Assembly: GCA_033065855.1 (NCBI GenBank)
Contig: JAVXUO010002858.1
Coordinates: 372,001 to 436,000 of the forward strand
Direction: 5' to 3'
Source of the DNA: Escallonia rubra
Lineage: Eukaryota; Streptophyta; Magnoliopsida; Escalloniales; Escalloniaceae
DNA: 64,000 nucleotides
The notes below the pieces were generated by a model. That model saw only the letters and a program-made list of their open reading frames with translations. It did no database searches and was not told the DNA's origin. Numbering within the stretch: position 1 is the first letter of the stretch; each line of letters opens with the position of its first letter. Both the position numbers and the translations under genes were made by a program. This document shows, piece after piece, positions 1 through 13,025 of this stretch.

Positions 1-2361
1 CCCTTATCGCCGTGTATCTGTATATTCTATGTACGGAAGCCTTCTCATATACCCTATCAGCTGCAAATCTTCATGGAATAGTTCCTGGCATTAGAGCTGG
101 TCTTCGGAGTCCGACAATCAATCATCTATTATTTGCTGACCATTCCTTAATATTTACCAAACTAAATTTCTCCTCATGTTCTGAGTTAAGAAGAATTCTA
201 GATTCCTATTGCTCCGAGTCCGGGTAGCTGGTGAATTATCATAAATCCTCCCTCATGATCAGCCCTAATTCTACCCTTGGGGATAAGCAAATATTTCAGA
301 ACATCCTGGGCATTTCATATTCGGAGAACTTTGGCCCATATTTGGGATGCACTCTCGATATTATTACTCATCATAAGACTTACTTTGAGGAGATTGTTCG
401 TAGAGTACGAGATAAATGTGCGGGGTGGAAAGGAATACTTCTCAGTAAAGCAGGACGTGCCACCCTTCTTAAATCGGTACTCTCTTCCATTTTAATTTAT
501 CATATGTAGGTAAGTTTATTCCTTCCTCAATTTGTCATGAGCTAATATATATCATGAGCAATTTTTGGTGGTTGGGTGACGAATCTCGGAGATCTATTCT
601 CTGGATCAACTGGCACGCCTTGTGTGGTTCAAAAGCACAAGGTGGTCTCAGTTTTAAAGATCCCTACCTATTCAACCAAGCTTTGTTGGCAAAGACTTCC
701 TGGATGATGTCAAAGGATCCGGATGCTCTAATCACACGGGTGCTTTGTGGGAAGTATTGTGTTCGGCAGAACTTCTTTTCCTCACCACACAAAGGTAACT
801 TTTCATAGGGTTGGCAGAGCATTTTAGCAGGCCGCCAGGTTTTAATCCAAGGACTGAGATGTCAGGTAGGGTCAGGATCGCTCATTCCATTATGGAACTC
901 AAATTGGATCCCTGATAACAATACCCCAATCCCGGCCAATTCTTATGATGGCCTTGCAAATGTCAATTATGTAAGTGGTCTTATTAGTAACCATCAGTGG
1001 AATCACGAGCTGCTGGCTAGGTTATTTCCTCTGGATCTCACAAAGAAAATTTCAACCATTCACATATCAACTTCTGGTTATGCAGATCAGCAAGTCTGGG
1101 GGCATAGGAAAGATGGCAGATTCTTGGTAGCGTCTGCCTATACCATGCTATACCAAATGAAACAGCGGGAGTTAGCTAATACTGGCAGGTGTAGACCAGC
1201 TAGTGCTATTTATCAAGAGCATGACTGGATTCGGTTGTGGTAGTTACCTCTTCCTCTGAAAATGATTTTTTTGGTTTGGCAGCTGATTTGGGATCGTTTA
1301 CCCTTTTATATGAAACTCCATTGCCTTTCTATCCTTCTTCCAATTTATGCCCTTTTGCCACTCTTTACCTGAAACTATTAATCACCTCTTCCATCGATGC
1401 AGTATGATCAAACCAATCTGGTTTGGCATTCTGTTGGGCATCAGAATTACTGATGTTACTTGTTCTCTTACGGTCTGGCTCTTGTCTTGGACTAGTGGGT
1501 CGCTACGGATAAAATCCCAGCTCATTCCCCGTATTTACATATTTACTACACTATGGTTTATTTGGATTCATCGGAATAATCTTACTTTTAGACAAATACC
1601 TTTTAACCCTAGTGCGGTCATTATGCAGATCAATCAAGTGACCTCCACCATTATTGCATACAAACACCACTCTCCCTTCTCACCCTATAAATTTACCCCA
1701 ACCCCGTTGCCCACCGATTAGTGAGTATAACCACACACGTTACCAATTAGTGCTAACCTCAGCCTTATGTCTATGTATAAATCTGCCTAACATCTGTATT
1801 GGAATACACATCATTTTTTACCAAAAAATTCTTCGTGCTGGTATCAGTCTTTGTTGCTTCAATAATAGTATGATACGCTGTGGGTCAGCTGCTTTCTCTT
1901 ATTATTCATCTGACTTATATACTGCATATGGCAAGGGGCTGATGATGGCTTCAAAATGGGCTATAGAACATAACATGTTACATATCACTCTTCTTACATG
2001 GTCTAATTTTTTGTATTCACAGTTATCTGACTCCGAAGCTGTTTTGGACATCGTGGCTCCGATTCTATATGACTTTTGCAGTATTCTACCAGATTTCCAC
2101 GCCTACTCAAAGTTTTACCGTCAATGTTTGCTTGTCATGCCCGAACGCAGGTACATCAAGACTGGATTAGTGAAAACCTTTTATATCCCAGTCTATAGTG
2201 TATTATCTATCTTTTGTATGGGCTTATGATATAAGCACTTTGTTGTTTGTAATGTTCTGTATTGTAATGCAAATTTGTAGTCATGGAGATGTCATGACAA
2301 GAAGCCAAACTATGTAATGAATGTTTTTATTAAACGTCACTCTCTTATTATATAAAAAAAA
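1..2361 (+). mobile_element. LINE (non-LTR retrotransposon), 3' part, inactive
   Basis: This is the 3' portion of a plant L1-type LINE; its 5' part lies outside the window. Reading across frames, the fragments are: reverse transcriptase at about 12-510, with LLFADHSLIF where LLFADD is expected; the post-RT segment (WINWHALCG, GGLSFKDPYLFNQALLAK) at about 554-800; a zinc-finger RVT segment (PETINHLFHRCSMIKPIW) at about 1365-1425; and an RNase H-like segment at about 1750-2229. Stops and frameshifts separate them, and the second Asp of the RT catalytic FADD is His, so the copy is dead. It ends in a short A tract at about 2354-2361, the expected LINE 3' end. The family call is strong. The exact ends, and any target-site duplication, are not determined. 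Confidence 0.85.
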
Positions 2362-3053
2362 GCGTCAAAAGTTTATCCTAGGCTGACTCCAAAAAATGGC
2401 CTAAAAATCATCAAAAAGTTCAGATAAGGTGGTAAAGGACCTGACCCAAACTTTAAACACAATTTGATGGTTGGCCTCTGATTTTGTTGCTCTAAAGTGG
2501 TCTTGATGACAAAGGCTAATGGCACGCCCTATCTATTACAGTATTATAGCCGAAGGGCAACACCATCCAGGTCATGGAATTATGGTCTCAGTCTTATTAG
2601 AGGATATTCCCAAGTCCTATTACATTGTTTGATCAAGAAGTCAAAAAGCACTATCCCCTAAACCACCAAAAATTTTGCATTAGAAATTGTGTTTACACAT
2701 GGTTCGGTCTAATCTGGCTCGTCCGTGCAAACATAAGAATATCATCATCATAGGGCACTGCAAGAGCTTTTTAACCATAAACATAACCCTGTAAGCTGGA
2801 GTACAAGTGATCAGGGAAAAGGTAAGGATGGCTTAAGAAAGGGAGCCTGTGAAATAAACCCCACAAAGGATGACCCAAAGTACTTAAAAAGCAGGCCGGA
2901 ACTAACAAAGTTACCAAAGGACCACCATAGTCGAGCGCCCCCCATTCCGTTCCCAGCACCTCGTGTTTTTATATTTTTTTGCGTCCCGCAACTCTTTCGG
3001 GCATAATAGAAAAGCAAGTACAAGTATTAGCGTCATAGTCAACCTCTTTCAAA
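2362..3053. other. Intergenic stretch, no gene recognised
   Basis: Two overlapping minus-strand open frames of 62 and 70 codons (2771-3023) share the same DNA in different frames and match no family I know. No splice-bounded exon, RNA gene or repeat structure was found. Confidence 0.5.
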
Positions 3054-3055
3054 TA

Positions 3056-3347
3056 CTCCCTCCTTCCTAAAAAAGTTGATCATATTTTCTTTCTTTGGCT
3101 TTCTAAAAAAAATGAGCATTGTCCAAATTAAGATTCATTAGGTGTTTTTCCAATGTTTATCCTTTTTGCACTTTTTTATTCTATTTTTCTCTTCACATTT
3201 AATCCTCCGCTAACTCATTTTCTCTCTCTCCTGACCCACTCCCCCAGGCCCATGTGTCTGGATAGAATGGAGAACTCATAATATATAACCCATATCCTAC
3301 ATAAGCGTTCAAGTCAACCCTGATCAAATAATTTAGGACAAAGGGAG
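3056..3347. mobile_element. Stowaway-type MITE (Tc1/mariner)
   Basis: The element is bounded by CTCCCTCCTTCCTAAAAAAG on the left and, on the right, a sequence whose reverse complement is CTCCCTTTGTCCTAAATTAT. These are imperfect terminal inverted repeats of about 27 bp in the CTCCCTCC class. A TA dinucleotide lies directly outside each end (3054-3055 and 3348-3349), the hallmark Stowaway target duplication. At about 292 bp with no coding capacity, it is a non-autonomous MITE. Confidence 0.85.
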
Positions 3348-3349
3348 TA

Positions 3350-5456
3350 TATAACATAGATACGAACGATGCAACGGAATGGGTGAGTACATGTGCCTAG
3401 ACAGCATATTAATAAAACTATATTGATAACACCCTCTAGTTTCTACGGCTCAAGCCAAGTATCATAATTCTCTCTGCTCAGAAGATGAATGGGACTAAGA
3501 GATTTTCCTAAGTGTGGAATGTAAAAATACATCTACGCTTAGGGGTTCTAGTAAATTTTGATAAAAACAATATAGCCAAACCATTAGCTGCCCCAAACGA
3601 CAGTTCAAGGACGTAAGGGTTCCTCAAACAATGAACGAGGAGCCGCATGAGGTGAAACAATTTTTGTCCTTTGAAAAACATTGGAATGGAATGTAAAAAG
3701 GATAATTCATCAGTCTAGAATCCCGATTATCAGAAGAAAATGGGGAATTTGGAAGATATAGTCGCAAAATTTCAGTATATTTTGTACCACGAATAGAGCC
3801 TATCACAAGAATGTATGATCTTTTTCTTTTTTAATAAGATCTTAATTCCAACTACGGTATGACTTTCGCCCCTGCTCGACGAATGGGTCTTGCAGTCGGG
3901 CTCCCCCTATTGCTGGACTGACCAATGTAGTGTTGTTGCTGGAGGTCTAGATCAAAGTCAAGGAATAGGCTAATTCCTTATTTGCCCTTAAAGTTTGGTT
4001 TGGTAACTCACTCGATCTTTTACCTTTTTCCGTCCATATTTGGTCCTGAAACAAAGTATAACCTCCCTTCCATTTCTGTTTATGGAACCCGATAAGTGTG
4101 ACTTGTTTGACCTTCTTGCGAAGGTAAGACCGAAAACCTCCTAATATCCAAAAAGATAAACACATCTCATTAATTAAACTTTATTTTTGTTGCTAAAGTT
4201 ATTAAACTGTTGCTGCAAGCCTTCTAAAATGTTGCTGCAAGGTATAGAGGAATTCAAATGGCTTTTCTTAATGCTCGTTTACCAATTCCCAAAAGAAAAA
4301 TCCCCTCATTTTTAAATGATCCAACTCCCATAACCAAACACTACCTTCTGTAAACTCCCTTCGCTCCCACCCACTAGTGCTGGCCCCATCATCTTTGTGA
4401 TTCTCTAGTGGTGAAGCACATTAGCCACTCTTAGCAACTTCCATGCTCGCCGGTAAGAATGGCAATGGAGGGCACCCCGCCCCAACCTAAGTCGTGCTGT
4501 TTCCATTTGCCCCATCTCCATATTATCCCATCTTATATCTAGCTCGCCCCAACCTGCCCCGCCCCATCCCATCTTATATCTAGCTTTGCCGGCAATGATT
4601 CTCGACAACGGCATCTGCATGCAAAGGGTGGCAGCGACTGGGGGTGGCTGCCGGCGGTTGGCAGTGGCTGTCAAAATTTACTGGCGGTGGTCGGCGGTAG
4701 CTGCCGGAGTTGGCAGCAATGACTGTCGATAGCAGCGGGCGACGGGCGATGGTGGTGGCTGCCAACCGTAAACTTGTTGTATGTGTGTTTGTGTGTCACA
4801 GAGAGAGAGAACAAAAATGGAAGCATGGAGTATGGGTTAAGTCTTTCAAAATATATTTGAGTTACGTTAGGGGTGGAAAAAAATACAAATTGCTCCGATC
4901 GGTTAGACCCTCCATTTACCTCATTCAAATCGAGAAGTTTGTTTATCTTGTGCACCTCTTTGCAAGTCTCCACCTCATTTTAAATCCAAAACATGAAATG
5001 TTTTTTTATTTCTACAATCCAATCAAAAATTTGAACATCCTTTGATCGGGTTTGGGATGGTAGTAACATCGGTGGCAAGGATCCTAATAATGAAGAACTG
5101 CCTTGGTGGTGGTGGTGGCATCGCCCCCTCGGCAGTGTAGCTGAGGCGGAGAGAATGGGAGGATATGGTTCCGCTACGGGATTTGAACTCACCCTGCTTT
5201 TCCTATTTTATTCTCGAAGAGGTCGCATGTTTAACATAAGGTGAACGGAAGGTTCAAAATGTTGAGTAATTATTGTTGAAGCCACATACGAAGTGCATTA
5301 GTAAAGTGAACTTATAAAGCACAATTAGGAACGAGTCTATACATAAATAGAACAGGAACGGATTCCTTATCTAAAGCGTTGTATCGTAGTGACTTTATGA
5401 GCTGTGGAAAATATTTACGAACGTCTCCTGAAGTCGACAAAACTATATTCAACCAA
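3350..5456. other. Intergenic region, no gene recognised
   Basis: This is the sequence downstream of the minus-strand carboxypeptidase gene. It is mostly AT-rich, with one GC-rich patch at about 4430-4765 built from motifs like GGTGGCTGCCGG and GGCGGTGGTCGG, the same vocabulary as the minisatellite at 15.4-15.7 kb. Around 3630-3650 there is GAGCCGCATGAGGTGAAA, which resembles the 5' half of a group II intron domain V; the matching 3' half is missing. Open frames here are short, overlap on both strands and look spurious. Confidence 0.45.
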
Positions 5457-8400
5457 TTAAATTGAAGCAGCCAAGTTTTCTGGCTCAGCTCTGCTTCCAG
5501 AAAGTGAGCCCTCGGTCCACCTCTTCAGCATCTCTAACGCAGCCTTAGGTTGATCCATCGGAACCATGTGACCCGCATCATGGACCTGTTTGACATCAAG
5601 CGCGCAAACACATTAGCACCAACGCTGGCCGCAGCAAACTCGGTGATTTGAAGAAGGGAAGAGCAATACCTTGAGGAAACTCAGTGGCCCCTGGCTTTTC
5701 AAAATTCCTGCTTCAGAACCGTCAACTTCAAAGGGAACTTCAGCAGATGCCACGAAATCTTTTTGACCGTCCCATTCCATGGCATGAACCCATCTCGAGT
5801 TACCTGCACATATTAGACATCCAGATTTACGAGCGGTAGCAAGTCATAAAAAATACTAGTTTTACAAATTTTTGAGGCTGGAAATGAAACCAAAATCATT
5901 ACCAAGCCAATTGCAAATAAGGTCATATTCCCCAGCATACACCAGCAACTGTATTCCATCCTCAAGAAGAGCAGGAATACCAGCTTCAAGATTCCTCATC
6001 CAGTCCACAAGCATGGCCTGATATACAGTAGGGCTACAGGAAACAAAGTCTATATCCCCAACTCCAAGGGCGTGCCTGACTGATTTCTGGTTCAGCAATT
6101 TCTCCATGTTTGAAAAGTCGTAACAGAGGCTGCCCTCGCACTTCTTTCTGATGTCATAGTACTGCAGGTGAAACGTTCAATGCTTTTCAGGAAGAAGTAT
6201 GCTTTGTCTCTTGAGATATGACAACCACCAATGCAATTATGAGGGAAGAGCTAGCTATTCATAGTTACAATATCAACATTAACATTTTCAACAAAGAAAC
6301 TGCAACATCATAGCAATATGGAAAGTTCCTCACATTGGTATCGCCAGCAAGTACCATGATAGCACTGAACACGGTATTGCAAACAAAATACGAAGCCATG
6401 CAAGAGATTGTACCATCAGTACCTGAAACAAGGATGTGTCTAAGCTAAGCAGCAGCAGTAGGAATTAGAGAATTAGAACACAAATGCAATCTCAAACATT
6501 AAAAATTGTTAATAGAAACAAGGCCAGCTTCCATAGGAAATTCAGTGCCAACGAATGTGAATAGATGAAGAACACAGCATTTCCGACTCTTCCCCATAAA
6601 CCACACGTGCATGTGCACGCACATGCACATGCAACTCACACATACAAAATAAAAAATGATTGAAGAATTACAAGTGACATTACCACAAATCTTTATTGCC
6701 GCTTCGCACAATGGAAGCACCTTGTTGATACGCTGATAGTCAGATTTCTTAATAATCCCCATGTCCAAGGCATAATCTGTGTAAGCTCTGTACTGAATTT
6801 CTGGATTTGTAAGCCCGTTACCGATGGCAAATCCCTGTTCAACAACTTCAAACTTGAAGTACTGAAACAAAACTAATGTACTTCCAGCACAACAGTGGAG
6901 AAAAATTACAAAAGGGATACCTTTAGGTTTATATGAGTGCCTTCTTTAGCTTTATTTCCTTGGTGAACTCGAGCAGCAAAAGCAGGAATATAATGGCCAG
7001 CATAAGACTCTCCAGTGATGAAAAAATCATTTTTTACAAACTCAGGATGCTCAGCAAAGAAGGCCTGAATCATTAGAACAAGCACACTTGAGAAAAAGAA
7101 ACCCATCTTACAAATTTGCACTGAAATTCTCATTCATCTATAATGCATGTGGCCTGGGATCGCAACGTTCCAAATTCTTCCTCCCCCGACTTCAAAAGAG
7201 AAAAATCTTTGCCCCTCTCCAGATTAGACTACTATAAACCTTTGGGCAGGTTAGGGTAAAAAGTAAAATATCAGAGATATGATCCAGGAGCAGGAGCTAG
7301 TTCAAAAAAGGGTCTTAGCTGAATCAGAAACCTTGAAATAAACTTCTTCTAAAATCACCCAGGAATATTCCCTTATATTGCCAGTTGAAGGATATACTAT
7401 CCTAATACGTACTCCCTACCTCCCCCCACAACCCAACCCACATACACAAAAGAAAATCCCTCCCACAGCCAAATTATGAAAAGCAGAGTTCAACTTAAAC
7501 ACCATCAATGCTTTGACCCTTATTTTCTACTCGCCCTTAGAGCTTCTAGACATGTGCTTATTATCTGAATGTTTCCCATGATCACACTTGTTCGCATACC
7601 GGATTTTGGGGAGCCAAAGATAACAGGTACCGTTGCAGGAAAACTGGGAGTACAATCGCATCTCACGAGAAAGAATATAAGAATCAGACCACAACATAAA
7701 GATGAATAATTGTCATTCCCAGTGTAGGTGCTTCTCCAAGATAGACCAACAGATACGGTGCCATGTCCCTAAGCAGCAACTCAGGTACTTTATAAACTCC
7801 TGAATCCTAAAAAACCCTCCTTTAACAAAATCTTTCCTGCAAGAGAAGAAGAAAAGACTCACTGACATCCACAGCCAGTCGTAGACTTTTTCTGCACCTT
7901 GAGAAGACTCAAAAACTTCTCACGATTCAAAATTCCTTACATCATATCTAGATAACCCTCAAAATCTATGACATGGTTCACCTCAAGGGCTCACTAACAC
8001 AAAAAATTTAGTTCAGATCAGGGATTGCCGCAAGCAGATAAGAGTTGCTGTTCGAGAAACGAGCAGCAACCTTCCTAGTTTGGGACGAGTAAGGCAGGGT
8101 CAAAATTTATTGCAATTGAATGTAGGCTCCTATTGTTCTCGGGTAAAAAGCAAATAGATGGCCATTGAGTAACCTAATGATCACTGCTTCAATTCCCAGG
8201 ATAGCCCACATGAAATGACTTTTTATGTTCCCTAGAATCCATGGAATGAAATGAATTAAAGAAAAAGAAACAAAGAAGCATACCTGTAAGAAGTCATATA
8301 GATCATTACTAACACCATTTTCATTGTGACGAATATCACGTCTATCAGAGCTATAGCTAAATCCAGTGCCAATAGGTTGGTCGACATAAAGTAGGTTTGA

Positions 8401-11400
8401 TGCCTGCCATTACAATAACCACATTATTAGCTCTCATATGAAAGAGTGAAGTGCTACAAGAGAAGATCAATTACAAACAGAGAAACAAAATTTCAACATA
8501 TCAAGAACAAACTACAAGGAAACTCCGGCTATCCAACTTTCAGTATGCCAATATGCAACTATACATCCACTCCACCAAGAACAAATCGTTACTTTGAGCA
8601 GAAAACACAGATCTCACAGTTAGCCCTATTGGTTGGATGACCTAGGCTTATACCTTGTTTTGATGATAACACCACATTAATTTGTTCTAATGTGTACTTT
8701 GAGTGGATGCTTAATAGGTATATTCACACTCACTCTTGAAGACACGTAAGAAATTGGAAAACTAGAATGAAATGAAGAGCCGCTTAAAGGAATTACTTAT
8801 ATGCATTGGAAAGGCTACAAGGAGCAAGCAAGAATATCGAGCAAATAATATCATGGAGCATAAAAGAAAGAATATGTTACGTGTCAATTGTATTGGCATT
8901 ATCAATGTGTAACTAGTCTTATATTGATGCATGAATTAATGAATTTGCCTTATATTGACCCTTTGTGGTACTTTGGAAAAGATTTTTTGGAAAAGGAGTA
9001 GAATATTCATAAAAGTATCTTAGAGAGCAGTGTCTAAGACTCTTACAGTTGCAGTTAACTTCCAGACACCTGTAAATTAACTCCTATAAGTCAACTTACA
9101 TATGCCTGCAAGAGAGCAATGTCTCAGACTCTTACAGTCGCCTGAAAGTTAACTTCCAGACGCCAGTAAATTAACTTATGTAAGTTGCAATTTCGCCGGG
9201 GGGGGGGGGGGGGGGGGGTGTGTGTGGGGAAGGAAGGCTAGTTTTTTTAAATTGACTTCTTTCAACACCTATAACGGACATATTTGATCGCCTAGCTATA
9301 AATATGATTTGGAGCGTTATCATACACAACGGAAACCACATTGTAACCCTTGATTCACTAGAGAAACATCCACGGTTTTAATTATCTCATTAATTACGCA
9401 TGGGTAAAGAGAGCATCATTCTGAGCAAATTATAAATTGAGAGTGACGATTCTGAAGTCATCAATTCTCTCATCTGACTATTGTGCTAGATCTTCAATTG
9501 TACTCATTTCCTTACAAGAGGCTCCTAGTACGCATTTGATCTGTGTAAAGAATTGTGATCGAGGCTTGGGGTTGTCAAGTCTTATGTGAGCTTTGTGGAG
9601 TCAAGGCTTGTGCTTGGTGTGGGGACATCATCAAGTGGATGTAAGGGTTTTGATCTTGACTCGGAAGAAGATTGTTGCTAATAGATTCTAGTACTTTTCA
9701 AAGGCCTTTTTTGAAAAGGTGGATGTAGGCTAAGTAGTTTAAGCCGAACAATTTAAATCTCGTTGTCAAGTATCTCTGACTCAATCTACTTACTACTTAA
9801 CCTATTTGAGATTGTGAAATTAGCATATTGGTTAATCTTGTTCATTGGTTTGATTTGGATACATGCTTGTGATTTTAATTCCCAATTAGATTTCCAAAAC
9901 CTTTTTCACCCCCTTTCTAGGGTTAATTTATTAGTTTTACTTACATAGTCATCTTACACAGAAATACTGTACAATGCCGTACTCCATCAATCAAAGTAAG
10001 AAGTTATATCTAAGTTGGAATACAATGACCACATTAAACCTAGCATAAAACTAGATATGACTACGTCAAAGCTAAAGAAGATGTATAAAAGGGGGCTATA
10101 ATGACAGGAGTACAATCTATAGGCAAAGCAACAAATTGTAAAGTCTATTACGGCCCCTCTATTCCACCCTGACAACAAATCCAATAATAGTTGGAGCATA
10201 TTTGGCAAACAAAGTCAAAAACTCTAGACAAAGATGCTTCATGTTTAATGAAAGATGTGCAGACGAATGAGAAGCAAGTTGTTCAATTCAACTGAATCAG
10301 CTTTATTTGATAGCTAGGATGAAGAAGTTGGAGTCTATACCGTTCTAACACAAATTCATGAACAACGATACTAATATCATAGAAAATTAGGCAAAACACG
10401 TTAATGAACGAGGTTCAGATGAATTGTAACAAAAATTCACAAACAGCGACATTAGTGTCATAGAATATTAAGCAAAACACATTTGACTTGGTATTCAACG
10501 AAAAGCAGCAACTTCCCCATGTTTATGGGCCAAATATTGATGTATTTTATCTATTATGATGTTGGCTAGAAGAAAATGACCCAGTTCAAGAGGAAACCAA
10601 AAACTAATAGATATTAAGTAACAACATGTGGTCCTTGACTACCTTGAAGATATGTATAAAGAAGTGAACCAGTTCGAAACTGAATTTGATTCAGCTACAC
10701 TCTCAGAGGGACAAAATAATATGAACACAAGGGTCTTCGGCACAAGCCATGTGCCTACAAATCTAATCGATACAGATAATAAAAAGTACATAGCAATGGA
10801 AATGAGTTTAACATGAAAATGGAGACCAAGAGATGGAGATCGAGAGGGTAGTAGTAGTAAAATAGTATAAAAACGTTAAAGGTTGGATATTTGGGTGGAG
10901 TGGTTGGCATAATAAGGATAAAGAAGAAGTTTCACTGTAGTGGGGTAAAGCGGTTATCTATTAAAAGTTTAAGAAGCTTCCAACAATGACCTTAATTAAC
11001 CTTTTTGTTTAATTTAAAGTTAGTATATTATGAAGGGGTGTAGTTGAAATTTCAAAAAAGGCTTCATCATAAGGGTGCTCTCCCTTAATAATAGTATAGA
11101 TGTCCACAACTCATTCTAGGAGAGTATTTTCTTTAATATGCAAATGCGATTAGAATCTCTAAAAGGGCGGAAGGAGAAAACAATGAATAAATTCTCCTAC
11201 GCATCATTCAATGAAATGTTAACTATAAGAAGTTAAATAATCGTGCAGAAATCAAGGAATACCTTGTCCCACCCATACTCATTCCACACAAGCGACAAGT
11301 TATTTGCAATTTTGAAAGGCCCATTTTCATAAAATAGAGCCAACTCACTACTGCACCCTGGCCCCCCCGTCAACCATATGACAACAGGGTCCTCCTTGCT

Positions 11401-12953
11401 GTTGCGCGATTCAAAGAAAAAGTAGAACATCCTACAGAAAACAAGCAGGGGTCATTAGAATATATAAAAGACAGATAAGTGAGAGTCGTACAGGAACTGG
11501 AAAACAAAGAAATATCGTAAGCGCAATAAAGCACGAGTGGTTCATTGAAAAATTTAACCTATCAACATCTAATGAACTCATTGCAGATATAACCCCAAGT
11601 ATCTAAGGCAATAACCATAAGTGCACTCTGGCTTCAAGCTGGTAATATTGGCAAATCCAATAAAGCAGGCAGATATAAGATATCTATAATTGAACAACTA
11701 ACACTCGCAACCCCCTATCTCTCCAATAAATTATACTCTGTATCACAATTAGGAAAACTGGGACACTCTCCAGAGCATTCAACACATGCTGTCGTTTCCC
11801 TTTCTTCTTCTGTTTGGTTTATCCTTTTTCTCTTTGTCATTTACTTCTGGGAGCTGGGGACTGGAGCACTAGTACCAAAATGAAATGAAACAGCATACAA
11901 CTAACATCTTAAATTACATAATATACATTCAGTCATCACCAGCATAACTGCAGAATGGTCAAAGCAAGATAGCATCTATTTCTTTCCCTCCAAACCTAGA
12001 TGTAGTCCAGTCATAATACACCGCATGAACTTTGCGAGCAACTTAATAGTAATTAAAACTACTCCTTTGGTTCATAATTTTGTCCCCTTTTGACTTTTTG
12101 TCAAACTCCTACAATAGAATTCAAACATGTATGTGAACTTTAAATAGCGATTTTGCCCTAGTTTGATTTGCCAGAAGAGTAATTATTTGATCAGCAATTG
12201 CCATATAAGTTCCGTTAAAGTTTAAATGTTCAATTCTAACCAAGAAATTCGCAAAAAAGGTCACTAAAACTGCATCTTATCAGCAAATCATATGGCGCTA
12301 TACACCAACAAATAAATGAACACTTCCAACTATGAGAAATATGTATGTAAAAACACATGCACGCATGTAGGGAGATACTAGCACCATCTAATTTCATCAC
12401 TGAACACAACGTAATAATAGCATTCAAATTTGGTCCCTCTGTTCCAACCCTTTTGCAAAACCCTAAGATATAGTACTTTGGCTCATTTAAACACTCAATT
12501 GAACTCGGAAAGCAATCATCTATTAAATAATATCATCTTCGTCTGGCAAGCCACGCTAGGGTAAAAGCATAATGAGCAAAGTCAACATTTTATTATCTTA
12601 CGGATTCGCAAATGGAACAGAGGGAGTAAATATCTAGGAATTAGGAAGTACTTGGCGGCGTGAGAGTGCTCAATCTGGTAATAACCGGCGTGATGACCCA
12701 GGTCTTCGACAGAGACGCCGCTTGAATCCGCCAGGTTAGGGAACTTGAACCGCTTCTCCACTATCCTCGGGCCGGCCGGAGCAGCAACTCCGTCGACGAT
12801 GTTGATCGAGTCCTTGGGGAACAAGTTGAGCTCTCTGATCAGCTTCTCCGCCTGCGTCGCCGGGAAATTGGCGTTCGACGGCAGGCGAAGGGTCGCCGAA
12901 GAGAGAGGGGAGAGAAAGAGCAACAGAAGAGACAGAAACACGAGATTCTTCAT
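5457..12953 (-). CDS. Serine carboxypeptidase-like protein, 498 aa, nine exons
   Basis: This is a peptidase family S10 carboxypeptidase, probably secreted or vacuolar, that would remove C-terminal residues from peptides. Coding exons in gene order: 12652-12953, 11263-11431, 8284-8403, 6921-7064, 6684-6834, 6334-6422, 5903-6161, 5670-5803, 5457-5585. All introns are GT-AG, and the phases join to exactly 499 codons including TAA. A hydrophobic signal peptide covers residues 1-20 or so ([20 protein letters not shown]). The oxyanion region [10 protein letters not shown] is in exon 2. Catalytic Ser217 lies in [12 protein letters not shown], Asp405 in [10 protein letters not shown] and His462 in [11 protein letters not shown], so the triad is intact. 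Length and motifs fit the plant SCPL47/48/49 (carboxypeptidase III-like) clade rather than the acyltransferase clade; that subfamily placement is from memory of family motifs. Intron 2 (2.86 kb) holds a retrotransposon LTR and intron 1 a MITE, both outside the splice sites. Confidence 0.96.
8618..9958 (+). mobile_element. Solo LTR of a Sirevirus-type copia element, inside intron 2 of the carboxypeptidase gene
   Basis: The start, AGTTAGCCCTATTGG, and the following ACCTAGGCTTATA...TTTTGATGATAAC align closely with the start of the copia 3' LTR at 63390 (TGTTAACCCTACGG, ACCTAGGATTATA, TTTTGATGATAAC), so both belong to one lineage. The opening TG has become AG. The far end lies near CATAGTCATCTTACA at about 9945-9958. 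No gag or pol remains, so this is a solo LTR left by recombination. It contains a pure G run of about 20 (9197-9219). No clear 5-bp target duplication survives, so the ends are approximate. Confidence 0.7.
12430..12626. mobile_element. Stowaway-like MITE next to the first splice donor of the carboxypeptidase gene
   Basis: The left end, GTCCCTCTGTTCCAACCCTT, and the right end (reverse complement CTCCCTCTGTTCCATTTGCG) form inverted repeats of the CTCCCTC class, with TA directly after the right end (12627-12628). Only 24 bp of intron separate it from the donor at 12650-12651. A second Stowaway-like terminus (CTCCTTTGGTTCATAATTTT, after TA) begins at 12062, so either two elements are nested or the outer end belongs to an older copy. 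Confidence 0.6.
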
Positions 12954-13013
12954 GTTGCTTACGGTTTGCGAGAAAGTGAGAAGCGATTAGAGGGCAGAGG
13001 AAACGAATGAAGG

Positions 13014-13025
13014 TGAATATAGAGA
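13014..13025 (-). promoter_or_regulatory. Probable TATA box of the carboxypeptidase gene
   Basis: On the minus strand the sequence reads CTCTCTATATTC, about 65 bp upstream of the ATG at 12953, in a CT-rich stretch typical of plant core promoters. A start site about 30 bp downstream would give a short leader of roughly 30 nt. Position and sequence are the only evidence. Confidence 0.5.

Noticed and set aside
5165..5200. tRNA-like T-arm (GAGTTCAAATCCCGTAGC on the minus strand)
   Set aside because: No matching acceptor stem, D-arm or anticodon arm could be found at the right distance.
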